Positions 35,326 to 44,484 of a DNA stretch of 64,000 nt are shown piece by piece. A program made the position numbers and the translations under genes. The notes beneath the pieces are model-generated. The model did no database searches. It was not told the origin of the DNA and worked only from the letters and a program-made list of their open reading frames with translations. The DNA comes from Coemansia sp. RSA 922 (Eukaryota > Kickxellomycota > Kickxellomycetes > Kickxellales > Kickxellaceae): NCBI GenBank assembly GCA_027577415.1, contig JANBQS010000011.1, positions 1 to 64,000 on the forward strand. The letters are read 5' to 3'. The number at the start of each line of letters is the position of its first letter. Position 1 is the first letter of the stretch.

Positions 35326-35802
35326 AAGGATTGCAAGGTCCCATTCGCGCTATCGCTTGCACCCCTATATTCTTACATGTTGTTTGTGGTACCATTGCCC
35401 TTTGCATTGTCATATTAGATCCGTGGGAGTGCTGTAACAAGTGGTTTCTGCAACCACGCTAGCTATCTTTTTTATATAGCTTTATTCGTTAAATTATACA
35501 AGTCGAGAATGGTGAAGATAGCATATTTACTCATTGCTGATACATAAACAACCAGTGTTATTGTTAAGTTCATGTAGTAGATGTTGCATATTGCCACAAC
35601 TACTCTGACGATCTACTCCATTCTCCCCCTACTCCTGTGCTGCAGACATATTGCATGCACAACATACATAGGGAGTGGACAAGGGGTTTTGCAACATAAA
35701 GGTCCTGTTTTCTTTCTCCTCCCTGGGTTTGAAGCACTTCTCTTCACTTTCTCTTTCATTCTCAAGTTATATCGACCTCTACTTAGCTATAAGATTTTCG
35801 AG
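35326..35802. other. Filler between duplicated units
   Basis: About 280 AT-rich bases with no recognisable content, then from about 35617 the duplicated promoter of the second I9 copy, with CAACATAAAGGTCCTG corresponding to CACATAAAAGCCCTG of copy a. Confidence 0.5.
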
Positions 35803-36084
35803 ATGTGCAAGGAACACTGCTCACCAGCTTTGGTGCCCGAGACTCAGCGTATCGTCATCGCTATGAAGGAAGGAATTGACGAGAAACAGAAAGCTGCTTT
35901 CATCAAGGACCTTGAGGAGAAAGGTTGTAAAATTAGTGGTAAAGCAGATGACATTAACAAATTTGTCGCCGAAGCTCCAGCGGCTGTTTTCAAGTCTATA
36001 CAAATATCGCCTTCCAAGGGACTCACCCTTACGGAGGATGTTACACTTGACGGAAGTATTACTCTCGAGGTTGGATATCTCTAA
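35803..36084 (+). CDS. Proteinase inhibitor I9-domain protein (copy b)
   Basis: 93 aa starting MCKEHC. The N-terminal half (PETQRIVIAMKEGIDEKQK) is nearly the same as copy a, but the second half has been rewritten (KADDINKFVAEAP, then a longer C-terminus ending LEVGYL). The stop lies 34 bases from the Per1 stop on the other strand. The shared 3' sequence TATGAATAAATGGCTATTT is conserved in both units and may serve cleavage/polyadenylation. Divergence of the C-terminal half could change target preference; that is inference. Confidence 0.85.
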   Translation: MCKEHCSPALVPETQRIVIAMKEGIDEKQKAAFIKDLEEKGCKISGKADDINKFVAEAPAAVFKSIQISPSKGLTLTEDVTLDGSITLEVGYL

Positions 36085-36118
36085 TTTATATTATGAATAA
36101 ATGGCTATTTTCTTTAAC

Positions 36119-37069
36119 TCAGTCTTTTCGCTGTTGCTCCAAGTGCAAATCCCACTTGGCATCCTTGATCAAGTAGTCATACCACTGAGTGATAATAGGA
36201 ATGGTAGCCGCGTGCCACAAGGCATGAGCGTCAAGTGCATCTAGGAATGGCGGGAAATCAAAGGCCTCCAAACTAAACGCCAAATCCATGAGCAACATGA
36301 GAGCGGCTGGTTTCCACCAAAACGGCTGTCCACTTCTAAAAGCCTGGTATGAAACGACAAACCAGATAAAGTTGCTCAGCAAACCGACAATCGCGTTGGC
36401 CATCATATTGTATCCGTAGTCAAACCGCACCAGCGACAGATACGCGACATGCAAGGCGTAGGGAATGGCACAACAGACCGCTACCACACGGGTTTGTTTC
36501 CACGTCGACAGCCTGAGCATCCTGGTGATGCCCAGGAAAAAGATGTAGATTACGTTGAACCCGGCCGAAAAGTAATCCAGCTTCTCTGTTATTGGGAAAT
36601 CCCTCGTATGGAATATCGCTGAACAGAGCCATGACCATGTTCCGATAACGACAAACACGCTGAGCCACTGCCGCATAGGATGCCTAGGGTGTATGCCCCG
36701 CCGAACTAATTTCCAGCTCCGCACGTGCATGGCTCCATTAAGCAAACTGAGTATTACACTAGCCGGTTCTTGTACTCCTAGGATCCGCAGGAACGGCCAT
36801 TTGCCGTGGTACTGGTGCACGACTCCTTGACCTTGGGCAGTGATCTGGCGCTGACACTTGTAGTCGCAGTTGCTCTCGCATGTCCACCATAGTGCGCGCA
36901 GAATGATTGGTAGCGGAGGTGCATCGGGGGCGCAGTCTTTGGATATGCATGTTCGTACGCAGGCCTTGAACGCTGGCTGTCGGTCGCCTGAGGATGCTAC
37001 GGCGCCAAGCACTAAAAGTAGTAGAATGGTCAGGCTGCTGACCAAGCTTTGGCGCAGTAATCCGCGCAT
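36119..37069 (-). CDS. PER1: Per1/PGAP3-type GPI-phospholipid remodelling protein
   Basis: 316 aa, intact, ATG start. It has an N-terminal signal peptide (about 1-26), a luminal Cys-rich segment (CVRTCISKDC, CESNCDYKCQ), then seven or so membrane segments. CREST-superfamily residues are visible: SAIFHTRDFPITEKLDYFSA and the late ALWHAATIPI His. The family removes the unsaturated sn-2 acyl chain from GPI anchors in the ER/Golgi. It is convergent with I9 copy b and is the likely source of the truncated copy at 34900. Confidence 0.93.
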   Translation of the reverse strand: MRGLLRQSLVSSLTILLLLVLGAVASSGDRQPAFKACVRTCISKDCAPDAPPLPIILRALWWTCESNCDYKCQRQITAQGQGVVHQYHGKWPFLRILGVQEPASVILSLLNGAMHVRSWKLVRRGIHPRHPMRQWLSVFVVIGTWSWLCSAIFHTRDFPITEKLDYFSAGFNVIYIFFLGITRMLRLSTWKQTRVVAVCCAIPYALHVAYLSLVRFDYGYNMMANAIVGLLSNFIWFVVSYQAFRSGQPFWWKPAALMLLMDLAFSLEAFDFPPFLDALDAHALWHAATIPIITQWYDYLIKDAKWDLHLEQQRKD

Positions 37070-37404
37070 CGTTTAGAATAAACTGGGTGTTTGTTTGGGT
37101 ACTGTTTACAATATAAAGCAATTTAGTCTCTCGATTCAAATTGCGCACACACAGTAAAATAACAAAAAAGCAAGTAGTCGAGATAAAGAGAAAACAAGGT
37201 GCACTCTGACATGTCTCATCATCAACCCGCTTCTTAGACATGACCAACGAGGTCTTGCAAAAAAAAAAACTTTTAATGTGATATAGACCCATTCATTCGT
37301 TCACTTTAGCCCTCGGCAGAATCCAGTTTCCTGTGCACGCCGGGAAATTATGTTTTTGGTTCCTAGCTGTTTCCTCTCTATCGACCCTCTCTCTTTTAAA
37401 TTCA

Positions 37405-38457
37405 ATGAACACACTACAGGTACAGCCAGTAGCGCGCAAGGTCACATCGGTCTGCTGGCTGCCGCCTCGTGCCGGCCAGGCATACACCGACACTGAACTC
37501 TATTTTGTCACAGGGTCGAGCGCGCGACACAAGGAGTTAGTTCTATGGACCACCGACAACCCTGACTTTGAATCCGAGTCCGAGCCACCCTCTGAGGAAA
37601 AGGCACTAGCCACACTAGTGGCCAAAGTGACGCACGATGGCGACGTCCATGATATTGCTGTAGTATCTGCGGACGTAATCGCCACAGCGTCGTCATATGG
37701 AACAATCTCCATCTACGATATCCAGAACAACAGCCTCAAATTACGCGAATCAGTGACCGCTCACAGGTTTGCCAGCGGCGAGCCAGCAGTAAGCACAGCG
37801 TTGGAAGTCCAGCCTGTCAACTCGTCTGATGCTGAGATCGCTAGTTGCGGCGAGGACGGGAGAATCGCCTACGTGCCGCTGGCCCGTCTGGACGCATTGC
37901 AGGCTTATGAGGTCGATAGCACGGTGGTCACTGGCGTGTGCTGGCCTACGCCTGCGCAAGTAGCCGCATCTACGCGTTCGGGCCAGATCAAGTTATTCGA
38001 CAGACGCAGTCCTGCCGAGGCTTCTGCGGTGTTTGCCGACCAGACCAAAAACTACTCATTTGAGTGTATTACCTCTCACCCGTCGCAGTCCTTCCGCTTG
38101 GCCACTGGTACTGATACAGGAGCTGTCTTGCTGTGGGATATCCGTAATCCGAAAAAGCCTGTAGCAGAGGTTTTTAGTGTACATGAGTCTAATGTCTGGA
38201 AGGTTCGCTACCATCCAGCAGACTCGTCAAAGATCGTTACGTGCTCGGAAGACGCCTCTATAGCTATTACCCAGTGGTCCAGCGATAAACCCTCCGCTCC
38301 TAGGGATAGGCACCATCTGTCTGGATTCTTTAACGCCCTGTCTATCGGCTGCCTTGACGTGTGTCCGTATACCAGAACTAATTTGCTGGTCGCCGGCTCC
38401 GACAGCGGCAATATCTTGATGGCAAAGTCTGCATCGACCGAGTTTAGCCTCTTCTAG
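37405..38457 (+). CDS. Nup43-like WD40 nucleoporin
   Basis: 350 aa from ATG 37405; the longer frame upstream begins at GTG. It is a WD40 beta-propeller with LWTTDNPD, GDVHDIAVVSAD, GEDGRIAYVPL, LLWDIRNPKKP and VTCSEDASIAITQW. The order HPSQSFRLATGTDTGAVLLW, then HESNVWKVRYHP, follows the human NUP43 pattern, a member of the Y (Nup107-160) complex. Other WD40 proteins remain possible. It is followed head-to-tail, about 180 bases on, by the MYST gene. Confidence 0.75.
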   Translation: MNTLQVQPVARKVTSVCWLPPRAGQAYTDTELYFVTGSSARHKELVLWTTDNPDFESESEPPSEEKALATLVAKVTHDGDVHDIAVVSADVIATASSYGTISIYDIQNNSLKLRESVTAHRFASGEPAVSTALEVQPVNSSDAEIASCGEDGRIAYVPLARLDALQAYEVDSTVVTGVCWPTPAQVAASTRSGQIKLFDRRSPAEASAVFADQTKNYSFECITSHPSQSFRLATGTDTGAVLLWDIRNPKKPVAEVFSVHESNVWKVRYHPADSSKIVTCSEDASIAITQWSSDKPSAPRDRHHLSGFFNALSIGCLDVCPYTRTNLLVAGSDSGNILMAKSASTEFSLF

Positions 38458-38635
38458 TATCACATGACCATCAATACTAATGAGCAACCCATATGAGCCT
38501 ATTCGGCGAGGATGCCGATTTATTCGCAAGTGATACGACGGAGAATATCGCCAAAAAATAAACATTTCTAATCAATTATTGCTTTTCCCACTTCACCAAA
38601 AAAGTACATTTATATATTTTTTACTCTTTGACGAA

Positions 38636-40075
38636 ATGGGCGGTGGCAGCAGACCAGGGACTCCTAGCAGCAACATCAGTGGCGGCGGTAGCGGTAGCAC
38701 GGGGCCAAAACCCGAGGCGGTCAGCATAGAAATTGTGTCAGGCACAGCAATGCTCTCAATAGGCTGTAAGGCATTCTTCGAAAAGGACGGAGAAATCCGC
38801 CAAGCAGAAATTTTATCTATACGCGACAAGGCCAAGCGACAGAACATCCAACGCACAGCAGACGATGCACCGATAGACAACAGCGACGGCACAGTAGAGT
38901 ACGAGTTTTACGTGCACTACGTAGAGTTCAATAAGCGCCTAGATGAATGGGTTGTTGACACGCGTGCGCGACTCGACAAGCCAGTGACGTTTCCCAAAAA
39001 GAAAAACAAGGCGACTATTACAGGATCACAACAGTCAGTGCGCGATAAACGGAGAAAGACCAATATCGGCGGCTCCGTGGCTACGGGAAGCATTCCACAG
39101 ACACCCGAGGCCATTCGACATGACGATTCGGTTTATACAGCTCCTGTTGAGACCTTTTCCAAGGAAAAGGAGATTGAGAAGCTGCGTACACAGGGTTCGA
39201 TGACTCAGTCGACTAGCGAGGTCGCAAGGATGAAGAATTTGAATGTCATCGAGATGGGTCAGTACCAAGTCGAGCCTTGGTACTTTTCGCCATATCCGCT
39301 CGAGTACGCCTACACGCCCACACTGTATATTTGCGAGTTTTGCCTGTGCTTTTACGCCAACCGTACACAGTACAGCCGTCACCGCACAAAGTGCACGCTG
39401 CAGCACCCGCCTGGAAACGAGATATACCGCAAGGACGATATTTCATTCTTTGAAATCGACGGGCGGCGGCAAAAGACGTACTGCCGGAATCTGTGCTTGC
39501 TCTCAAAGTGCTTCCTGGATCACAAGACCTTGTACTACGACGTTGATCCGTTCCTGTTCTACATACTCACTAAGCGAGATGAGCGCGGGTGCCACATCAT
39601 CGGGTATTTCAGCAAGGAGAAGGAGTCGGCAGATAACTACAACTTGGCGTGTATTTTGACGCTGCCGCAGTACCAGCGCATGGGGTTCGGGCGTGTTTTA
39701 ATCCAGTTTTCGTATGAGCTGTCAAAGGCCGAGGGCAAAGTCGGATCGCCTGAAAAGCCGCTTTCTGATCTGGGGCTCTTGAGCTACCGCACGTATTGGT
39801 CCGAGATCCTGGTCGACGTATTGGTTGGGTATGATGGCGAAATCAGTATCGACGAGCTTAGCCATATCACTAGCTTTACTACGCAGGATATTATGCACGC
39901 GCTGTTTAACTTGGATGCCCTACGCTACTACCATGGCCAGCACTGCATTGTGCTGAGCGAGCGCGTCGTCGAGTCCTACGAGAGATTCCAAAAGAAAAAG
40001 CACCGAAAGATCGACTCGGGGTGTCTCAAATGGTCGCCCAAGGTGTTTAGCCAAGCTGAGTTGCGCTACCTTTGA
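38636..40075 (+). CDS. ESA1: MYST-family histone acetyltransferase, Esa1/Tip60 type
   Basis: 479 aa from ATG 38636. An N-terminal Gly/Ser tail precedes a chromo-barrel (about 40-115: [29 protein letters not shown]). The MYST domain follows, with C2HC finger [19 protein letters not shown] (from about residue 231), [17 protein letters not shown] holding the autoacetylation/catalytic Cys and acetyl-CoA loop, and [11 protein letters not shown] with the catalytic Glu. This is the catalytic subunit of NuA4, acetylating H4 and H2A. Length is close to fission-yeast Mst1. No intron is evident. Confidence 0.95.
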   Translation: MGGGSRPGTPSSNISGGGSGSTGPKPEAVSIEIVSGTAMLSIGCKAFFEKDGEIRQAEILSIRDKAKRQNIQRTADDAPIDNSDGTVEYEFYVHYVEFNKRLDEWVVDTRARLDKPVTFPKKKNKATITGSQQSVRDKRRKTNIGGSVATGSIPQTPEAIRHDDSVYTAPVETFSKEKEIEKLRTQGSMTQSTSEVARMKNLNVIEMGQYQVEPWYFSPYPLEYAYTPTLYICEFCLCFYANRTQYSRHRTKCTLQHPPGNEIYRKDDISFFEIDGRRQKTYCRNLCLLSKCFLDHKTLYYDVDPFLFYILTKRDERGCHIIGYFSKEKESADNYNLACILTLPQYQRMGFGRVLIQFSYELSKAEGKVGSPEKPLSDLGLLSYRTYWSEILVDVLVGYDGEISIDELSHITSFTTQDIMHALFNLDALRYYHGQHCIVLSERVVESYERFQKKKHRKIDSGCLKWSPKVFSQAELRYL

Positions 40076-41576
40076 ACTATCCCTCCCTTTTTTTTTTTGT
40101 TGTAAGATCGTCTATAAATTTTGTTTACATGTACGATGCTGCCCATGCCAAGCACGGGTATTATCTCTAGCCTTGCTTTAAGCAACGGCCTATTACGAGG
40201 ACTGTGTGCGGATTTACTCGTTGGGATCTACGCCGACAAAAGCACCACGCACTCGCATATTGGCCGTGCTTGCATACTTGAAGCACATGGTCATCTCAGA
40301 GCAACCTCAGCTGACCAAAGTAATATCTCTAGAGATATTACTTGTCCAATGCTCATGTTCTAAACAGAACATATTAGACAAAGCTCTGACCATATATGCC
40401 TACCTAGAGGGTCAAATGGCGGCGGTCTTGTAATATCCCAAGTGGTGGAAATTACCAATACCTTCTGTCTACAGTCAGGCAAGGCCCGTGTGTCGACGGT
40501 GTGTGTGTGGGGGAGGAGGAGGCGCTTGTGTTCCGGCGCCTCGTGGATTTCTGCTACTGTTCTCTTTCTCTCATGCACGTCGGCAGATGACTGCTCTACA
40601 CACACCCCCTTTAAAATAATACAGTCTGCGTGACATGGATGTATTGCTAATATAATCCAACCATGCGTGCATAAGATGCTGGCAATCCACGGACTATGCA
40701 AAAAAAACATACTACTGCGGCATGGCCCAATGGTGGGGAGTTTTTTTTGTCTCCTATGTCGGTCAAAGTAATCCGAGCCCCCTAGGGACATAGATATACT
40801 CTCTTTTTCTCTCATTGGATATGCAACAACGGCCAATTTTAAGGAAGCAAATCCTCAGAAAAAACGGTAAATCGAAGCAATTGAATATTGTAAGTAACAC
40901 TTTGGTGTTTTCCGCAATGATTAATCCTCATACAGGTCATGCACAAAACAGTTCCAAGCATCACGCTTTTTTTTTTTGTTTTTGCTCCGCAGTGTTCTCC
41001 TTCATTGTTTGGACCGTTTTCCTCCGTCTCCGTCGCCGAGCAAGAAAAAAAAAAGTTCCATAGAGTGGTTTTGAACAAGATTTTTATTGTATTTGTTTGG
41101 AGGGGGAGCCAATCTTGCTCTTCTGCACTCTGCAGCCTCCATTGTTACATGCAGAGTGCAGAATAATTGAGGGCATATCCAACTTCACTGCAACCAGGGA
41201 AAAAAAAAGTACAATAGCCCGGAATATGTCCCAACCTGCCTGCTTCGGAATGTAGGCTTCTATAGACATGTGGGCAGAAGAGGAGGAGGGGGGAGGCGCG
41301 TGCCTGAATGACCCGCATTGGGACAAGCAAAAAAAGCAAACCTTTGTTTCTTGTCCCTATTTTTCTTTTTGCCGCCTGCGCTGCCAAAACAACCAACTTG
41401 TTTCGGGTATATAAAGTACAGACGTTGGTGGCGCTTCACAAAAAAACAGAATAGGTCAGAACTCTACATTTAGCAAGTTGTTACTCCTTCTACTAAACCA
41501 CTCCCCATTTAATTTTATCGCTTTCCTCTTTTTGTTTTTTTTGCTTGCTCATAATCTCGCAGGAACTCGAACAATA
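40076..41576. other. Intergenic with two perfect inverted repeats
   Basis: 1.5 kb without a confident gene. A plus ORF at 40206-40433 (VRIYSLGSTPTKAPRTR...) is helical-looking but unidentified. A 26-bp perfect palindrome sits at 40318-40343 and a 14-bp inverted repeat with 15-nt loop at 41121-41163; both are reported as findings. GGGTATATAAAG at about 41405-41416 is a TATA box for the hexosaminidase gene, followed by a C/T-rich leader. Confidence 0.55.
41405..41417 (+). promoter_or_regulatory. TATA box of the hexosaminidase gene
   Basis: CGGGTATATAAAGTAC lies about 165 bases upstream of ATG 41577, with a pyrimidine-rich leader between. CTCATAATCTCGCAG just before the start codon resembles an intron acceptor, so a small 5' UTR intron is possible. 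Confidence 0.5.
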
Positions 41577-43205
41577 ATGAAACTTTCTGCTGTGATCGGC
41601 TTTCTGGCCGCCCTACCTTCGGCTCTTGCCCTGTGGCCCATTCCTCGTACTTTAAATCAAGGCACCTCTAATACTCAAGCCACCCTGGTCAGCATTAAAG
41701 TTGATGGCAAGTCCAGCGCCGTTGTTGATAGTGCCATCAGCCGCTACCAGAAACTCATCAACAGCGAGAGCTTCGTTGCGCCTGCTGACTACAAGCGCGG
41801 TATCGTCAAGACCAGTGGCAGTCTCAACCGCCTAACCGTCAGCGTCAAGAGTACCAACGAGACCCTGGATCTCAACACCGACGAGTCCTACACGCTCGAC
41901 GTACCAGTCGATGGCACTGCTACTCTAACTGCCAAATCACCCTACGGCGTGGTCCGTGGTCTAGAGACCTTCTCGCAACTAGTCACCGGTAATGGCTACA
42001 GCAAGGCTATCCTCAATACGCCGGTTCATATCGAGGACTCGCCAGTGTACCCTCACCGTGGTCTTTCTTTTGACACGTCGCGTAACTTTTATTCGGTCGA
42101 TTCGATCTTCCGTATTCTCGACGCTATGGCATACAACAAGATGAATACCTTCCATTGGCACGTCGTTGATGCTCACTCGTGGCCTATCGAATCCAAGTCT
42201 ATCCCCGGACTTCACCAGAACGGCGCCTATAGTTCGAGTATGACTTACTACTACAACGACGTCAAGCGTATTATCAAGTATGCCAAGGACCGTGGTATTC
42301 GAGTGATTCCCGAGTTTGACGTCCCCGGCCACACGTACATCGTCGGTCAGACCAAGCCCGAGATCATGAGCTGCACGAACAAGTTGCCGAACTGGGACCA
42401 TTTCGCCGCCGAGCCACCTAGCGGCCAACTCAATATCGCCAAGCCAGAGTCTATCGAGTTTACCAAGACCATTATCTCCGAGTACACCAAGCTATTCCCC
42501 GACAACGTCTTCCATCTAGGCGGCGATGAAGTCAACCGCAATTGCTGGACCGAGGACCCTGACGTCCAAAAATACTTGGCTGCTCATCCCGGCGAGGACG
42601 TAGAGAGCCTGTTGGTGAACTTTTACACCAAGGTTCATGACTATTTGGAGACTACTGGCAAGACCGCATACACTTGGGAGGAGACTCTGTTCCATTCAAA
42701 GTACGTGCCTAATAACAGCACTATTTTGCAAGTCTGGATCGACCAGGCCTCGGTGCAAAAGGCTGTCGCTCAGGGATACCGCGTGGTCTCGTCCAGCTAC
42801 GACGCTTACTATCTCGATTGTGGACATGGTGCTTGGCTGCCTAACTGGGACGGCAACTCGTGGTGTGATCCATTCAAGACCTGGATGCACGTTTATAACT
42901 ACGACGTCGCTGCTAATATCACCGATCCAGCGCAAAAGAAACTTATTCTGGGTACCGAGGTCGCTCTCTGGTCGGAGCAGTCTGACGAGCATGTTATTGA
43001 TGCTCGTCTCTGGCCCCGTGCGTCTGCTATGGCTGAGACTGCTTGGTCGGGTAAGGCTGACGCCAGCGGCCATGTCCGCACTACCGGTGAAGTCGCCTCG
43101 CGCCTCCATGAGCAGCGCTATCGCATGGTTGGCCGTGGCATTAATGCCGAGCCTATGCAGCCGCTTTGGTGTGCACGCAACCCAGGAGCCTGCAATCTTC
43201 CATGA
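41577..43205 (+). CDS. Secreted beta-N-acetylhexosaminidase (GH20)
   Basis: 542 aa. It has a signal peptide (MKLSAVIGFLAALPSALA) and an N-terminal GH20b-like domain, then the TIM barrel with GLSFDTSRNFYSV, FHWHVVDAHSWP and the catalytic pair in HLGGDEVNRNCW (D317-E318). The C-terminal part holds TAYTWEE and the Trp-rich substrate pocket (WIDQ, DCGHG.WLPNWDG). The enzyme releases terminal GlcNAc/GalNAc from chitooligosaccharides or glycans outside the cell. Length and motifs are complete, and there is no intron. Confidence 0.95.
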   Translation: MKLSAVIGFLAALPSALALWPIPRTLNQGTSNTQATLVSIKVDGKSSAVVDSAISRYQKLINSESFVAPADYKRGIVKTSGSLNRLTVSVKSTNETLDLNTDESYTLDVPVDGTATLTAKSPYGVVRGLETFSQLVTGNGYSKAILNTPVHIEDSPVYPHRGLSFDTSRNFYSVDSIFRILDAMAYNKMNTFHWHVVDAHSWPIESKSIPGLHQNGAYSSSMTYYYNDVKRIIKYAKDRGIRVIPEFDVPGHTYIVGQTKPEIMSCTNKLPNWDHFAAEPPSGQLNIAKPESIEFTKTIISEYTKLFPDNVFHLGGDEVNRNCWTEDPDVQKYLAAHPGEDVESLLVNFYTKVHDYLETTGKTAYTWEETLFHSKYVPNNSTILQVWIDQASVQKAVAQGYRVVSSSYDAYYLDCGHGAWLPNWDGNSWCDPFKTWMHVYNYDVAANITDPAQKKLILGTEVALWSEQSDEHVIDARLWPRASAMAETAWSGKADASGHVRTTGEVASRLHEQRYRMVGRGINAEPMQPLWCARNPGACNLP

Positions 43206-44484
43206 ACGACAAGACAAGCTAGCCACTCGTCAAAGTACAACTGATAACTTTTAATCATCAATTTCTCAATATACCTATTTAAAGTCCTTGTTGAAAAGAA
43301 ATATGACAAGAGGCTACAGCATTTAGTCTTGCTTGACCTTGCGATACATGATTCACTGGTAGATGCTAGTCGAGGCTATGTAGTAAGCCAGCATAGGTAA
43401 CACGAATGCCACGGTCACAAATGGCCCGGATTTAGTCTTGTAGCTCACGAGTAGCTGGGGCAGACATGCGACCGACTTGATAATACGGCATTAAACCAAG
43501 TCGTGTACCCGCGAACATTAGCCGAATGGTGTACAATAACCCGACTGCTAGCTACTGGGCGTCCGCCGGAAATTCAATCGTGATTTGAGAACTAGAGCCG
43601 ATCCATTAAAAATGATAATTCGCTAATGATAGGTTGGGTGTCAAATATACTATGTACTCAAGGCATGCGAACTTTTAACCAGAAATAACATAACGAGGCA
43701 CTCACTTCTTATTTTTAAAGGGCTATTATAATATATCCGCAATATTTCGGTATTCTTCTGTGCTTAGTTGGCCGCCTTCTTTGACCGCCTCTTTTTTGTC
43801 ATCCAAGCCGTCACTTTCCATGTTGCGCTACATGCACGGCGAGAGCAGGTGATAAGGACTCTTTGAATAATTTTTATTGTGGCAAAGTGCCAGAGATAGA
43901 GGTTTGTAGACCACCCCCGCGTTCTACAGTCATGAATTCTGAGCCATCTGACCGACCATGTAATAAAATAGTATAAAATACCCGTCTAAGACAAGTTTGA
44001 TTGCGAGATAGGCCTGCATTCATACTCTACTTATTTCTTGTAAGGAGATTCGACATGCAAGCCACACACGGCTCATATATGCCCAAACATGTGAAGGATT
44101 TAGGTCTTATCTAACTTGGCTCCCTGTAAAGGACAATATGAGCGAACACAACCGCTTATAAAGGCAGTGTGTGCAGGCATACTAGATTTCCTCACTTTTT
44201 GCCCAATTTGCGTACATTGTTTTTGATTTCTAAAGTTAGCATATTTGTCTTTTTTCTCTCTTACCACAGTACAGTATAAATACGTTAAAAATTTGTAAGT
44301 ACACACTTGATATGTTCCTTGGGCTACTTTTAAAGAGTTGTTCTAGTTATCTTTTCTGCTACTGATATATTGGTTACTATGTGAATTCTATATCTCATTG
44401 AATATCGTGTTTACCTATTTTCGTAATTTAGTTTATCCCCATTCCATTTTAACGCCGCCGTCGTTTACGTTCCAAACTCTGCCA
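43206..44484. other. Relic-bearing intergenic region
   Basis: Contains the decayed CLPTM1 tail (listed separately). The remainder, about 43550-44400, is AT-rich with no recognisable gene. An upstream ORF extension of the following LRR-family gene begins at TTG 44398, not ATG. Confidence 0.5.
43320..43545 (-). pseudogene. Decayed C-terminal fragment of a CLPTM1-family gene
   Basis: Read on the minus strand, CLPQLLVSYKTKSGP aligns with WLPQIIVNYRAKSGS of the intact gene at 48196-50055, and the end MYRKVKQD-stop aligns with IYFKRVKQE-stop. Nucleotide similarity is visible too (CCGGATTTAG, CTGGGGCAG). Stops interrupt the frame, and the part between the two motifs is shortened. Weak similarity extends to about 43545. 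It is an old partial duplicate, same orientation, about 5 kb from the intact copy. Confidence 0.7.
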
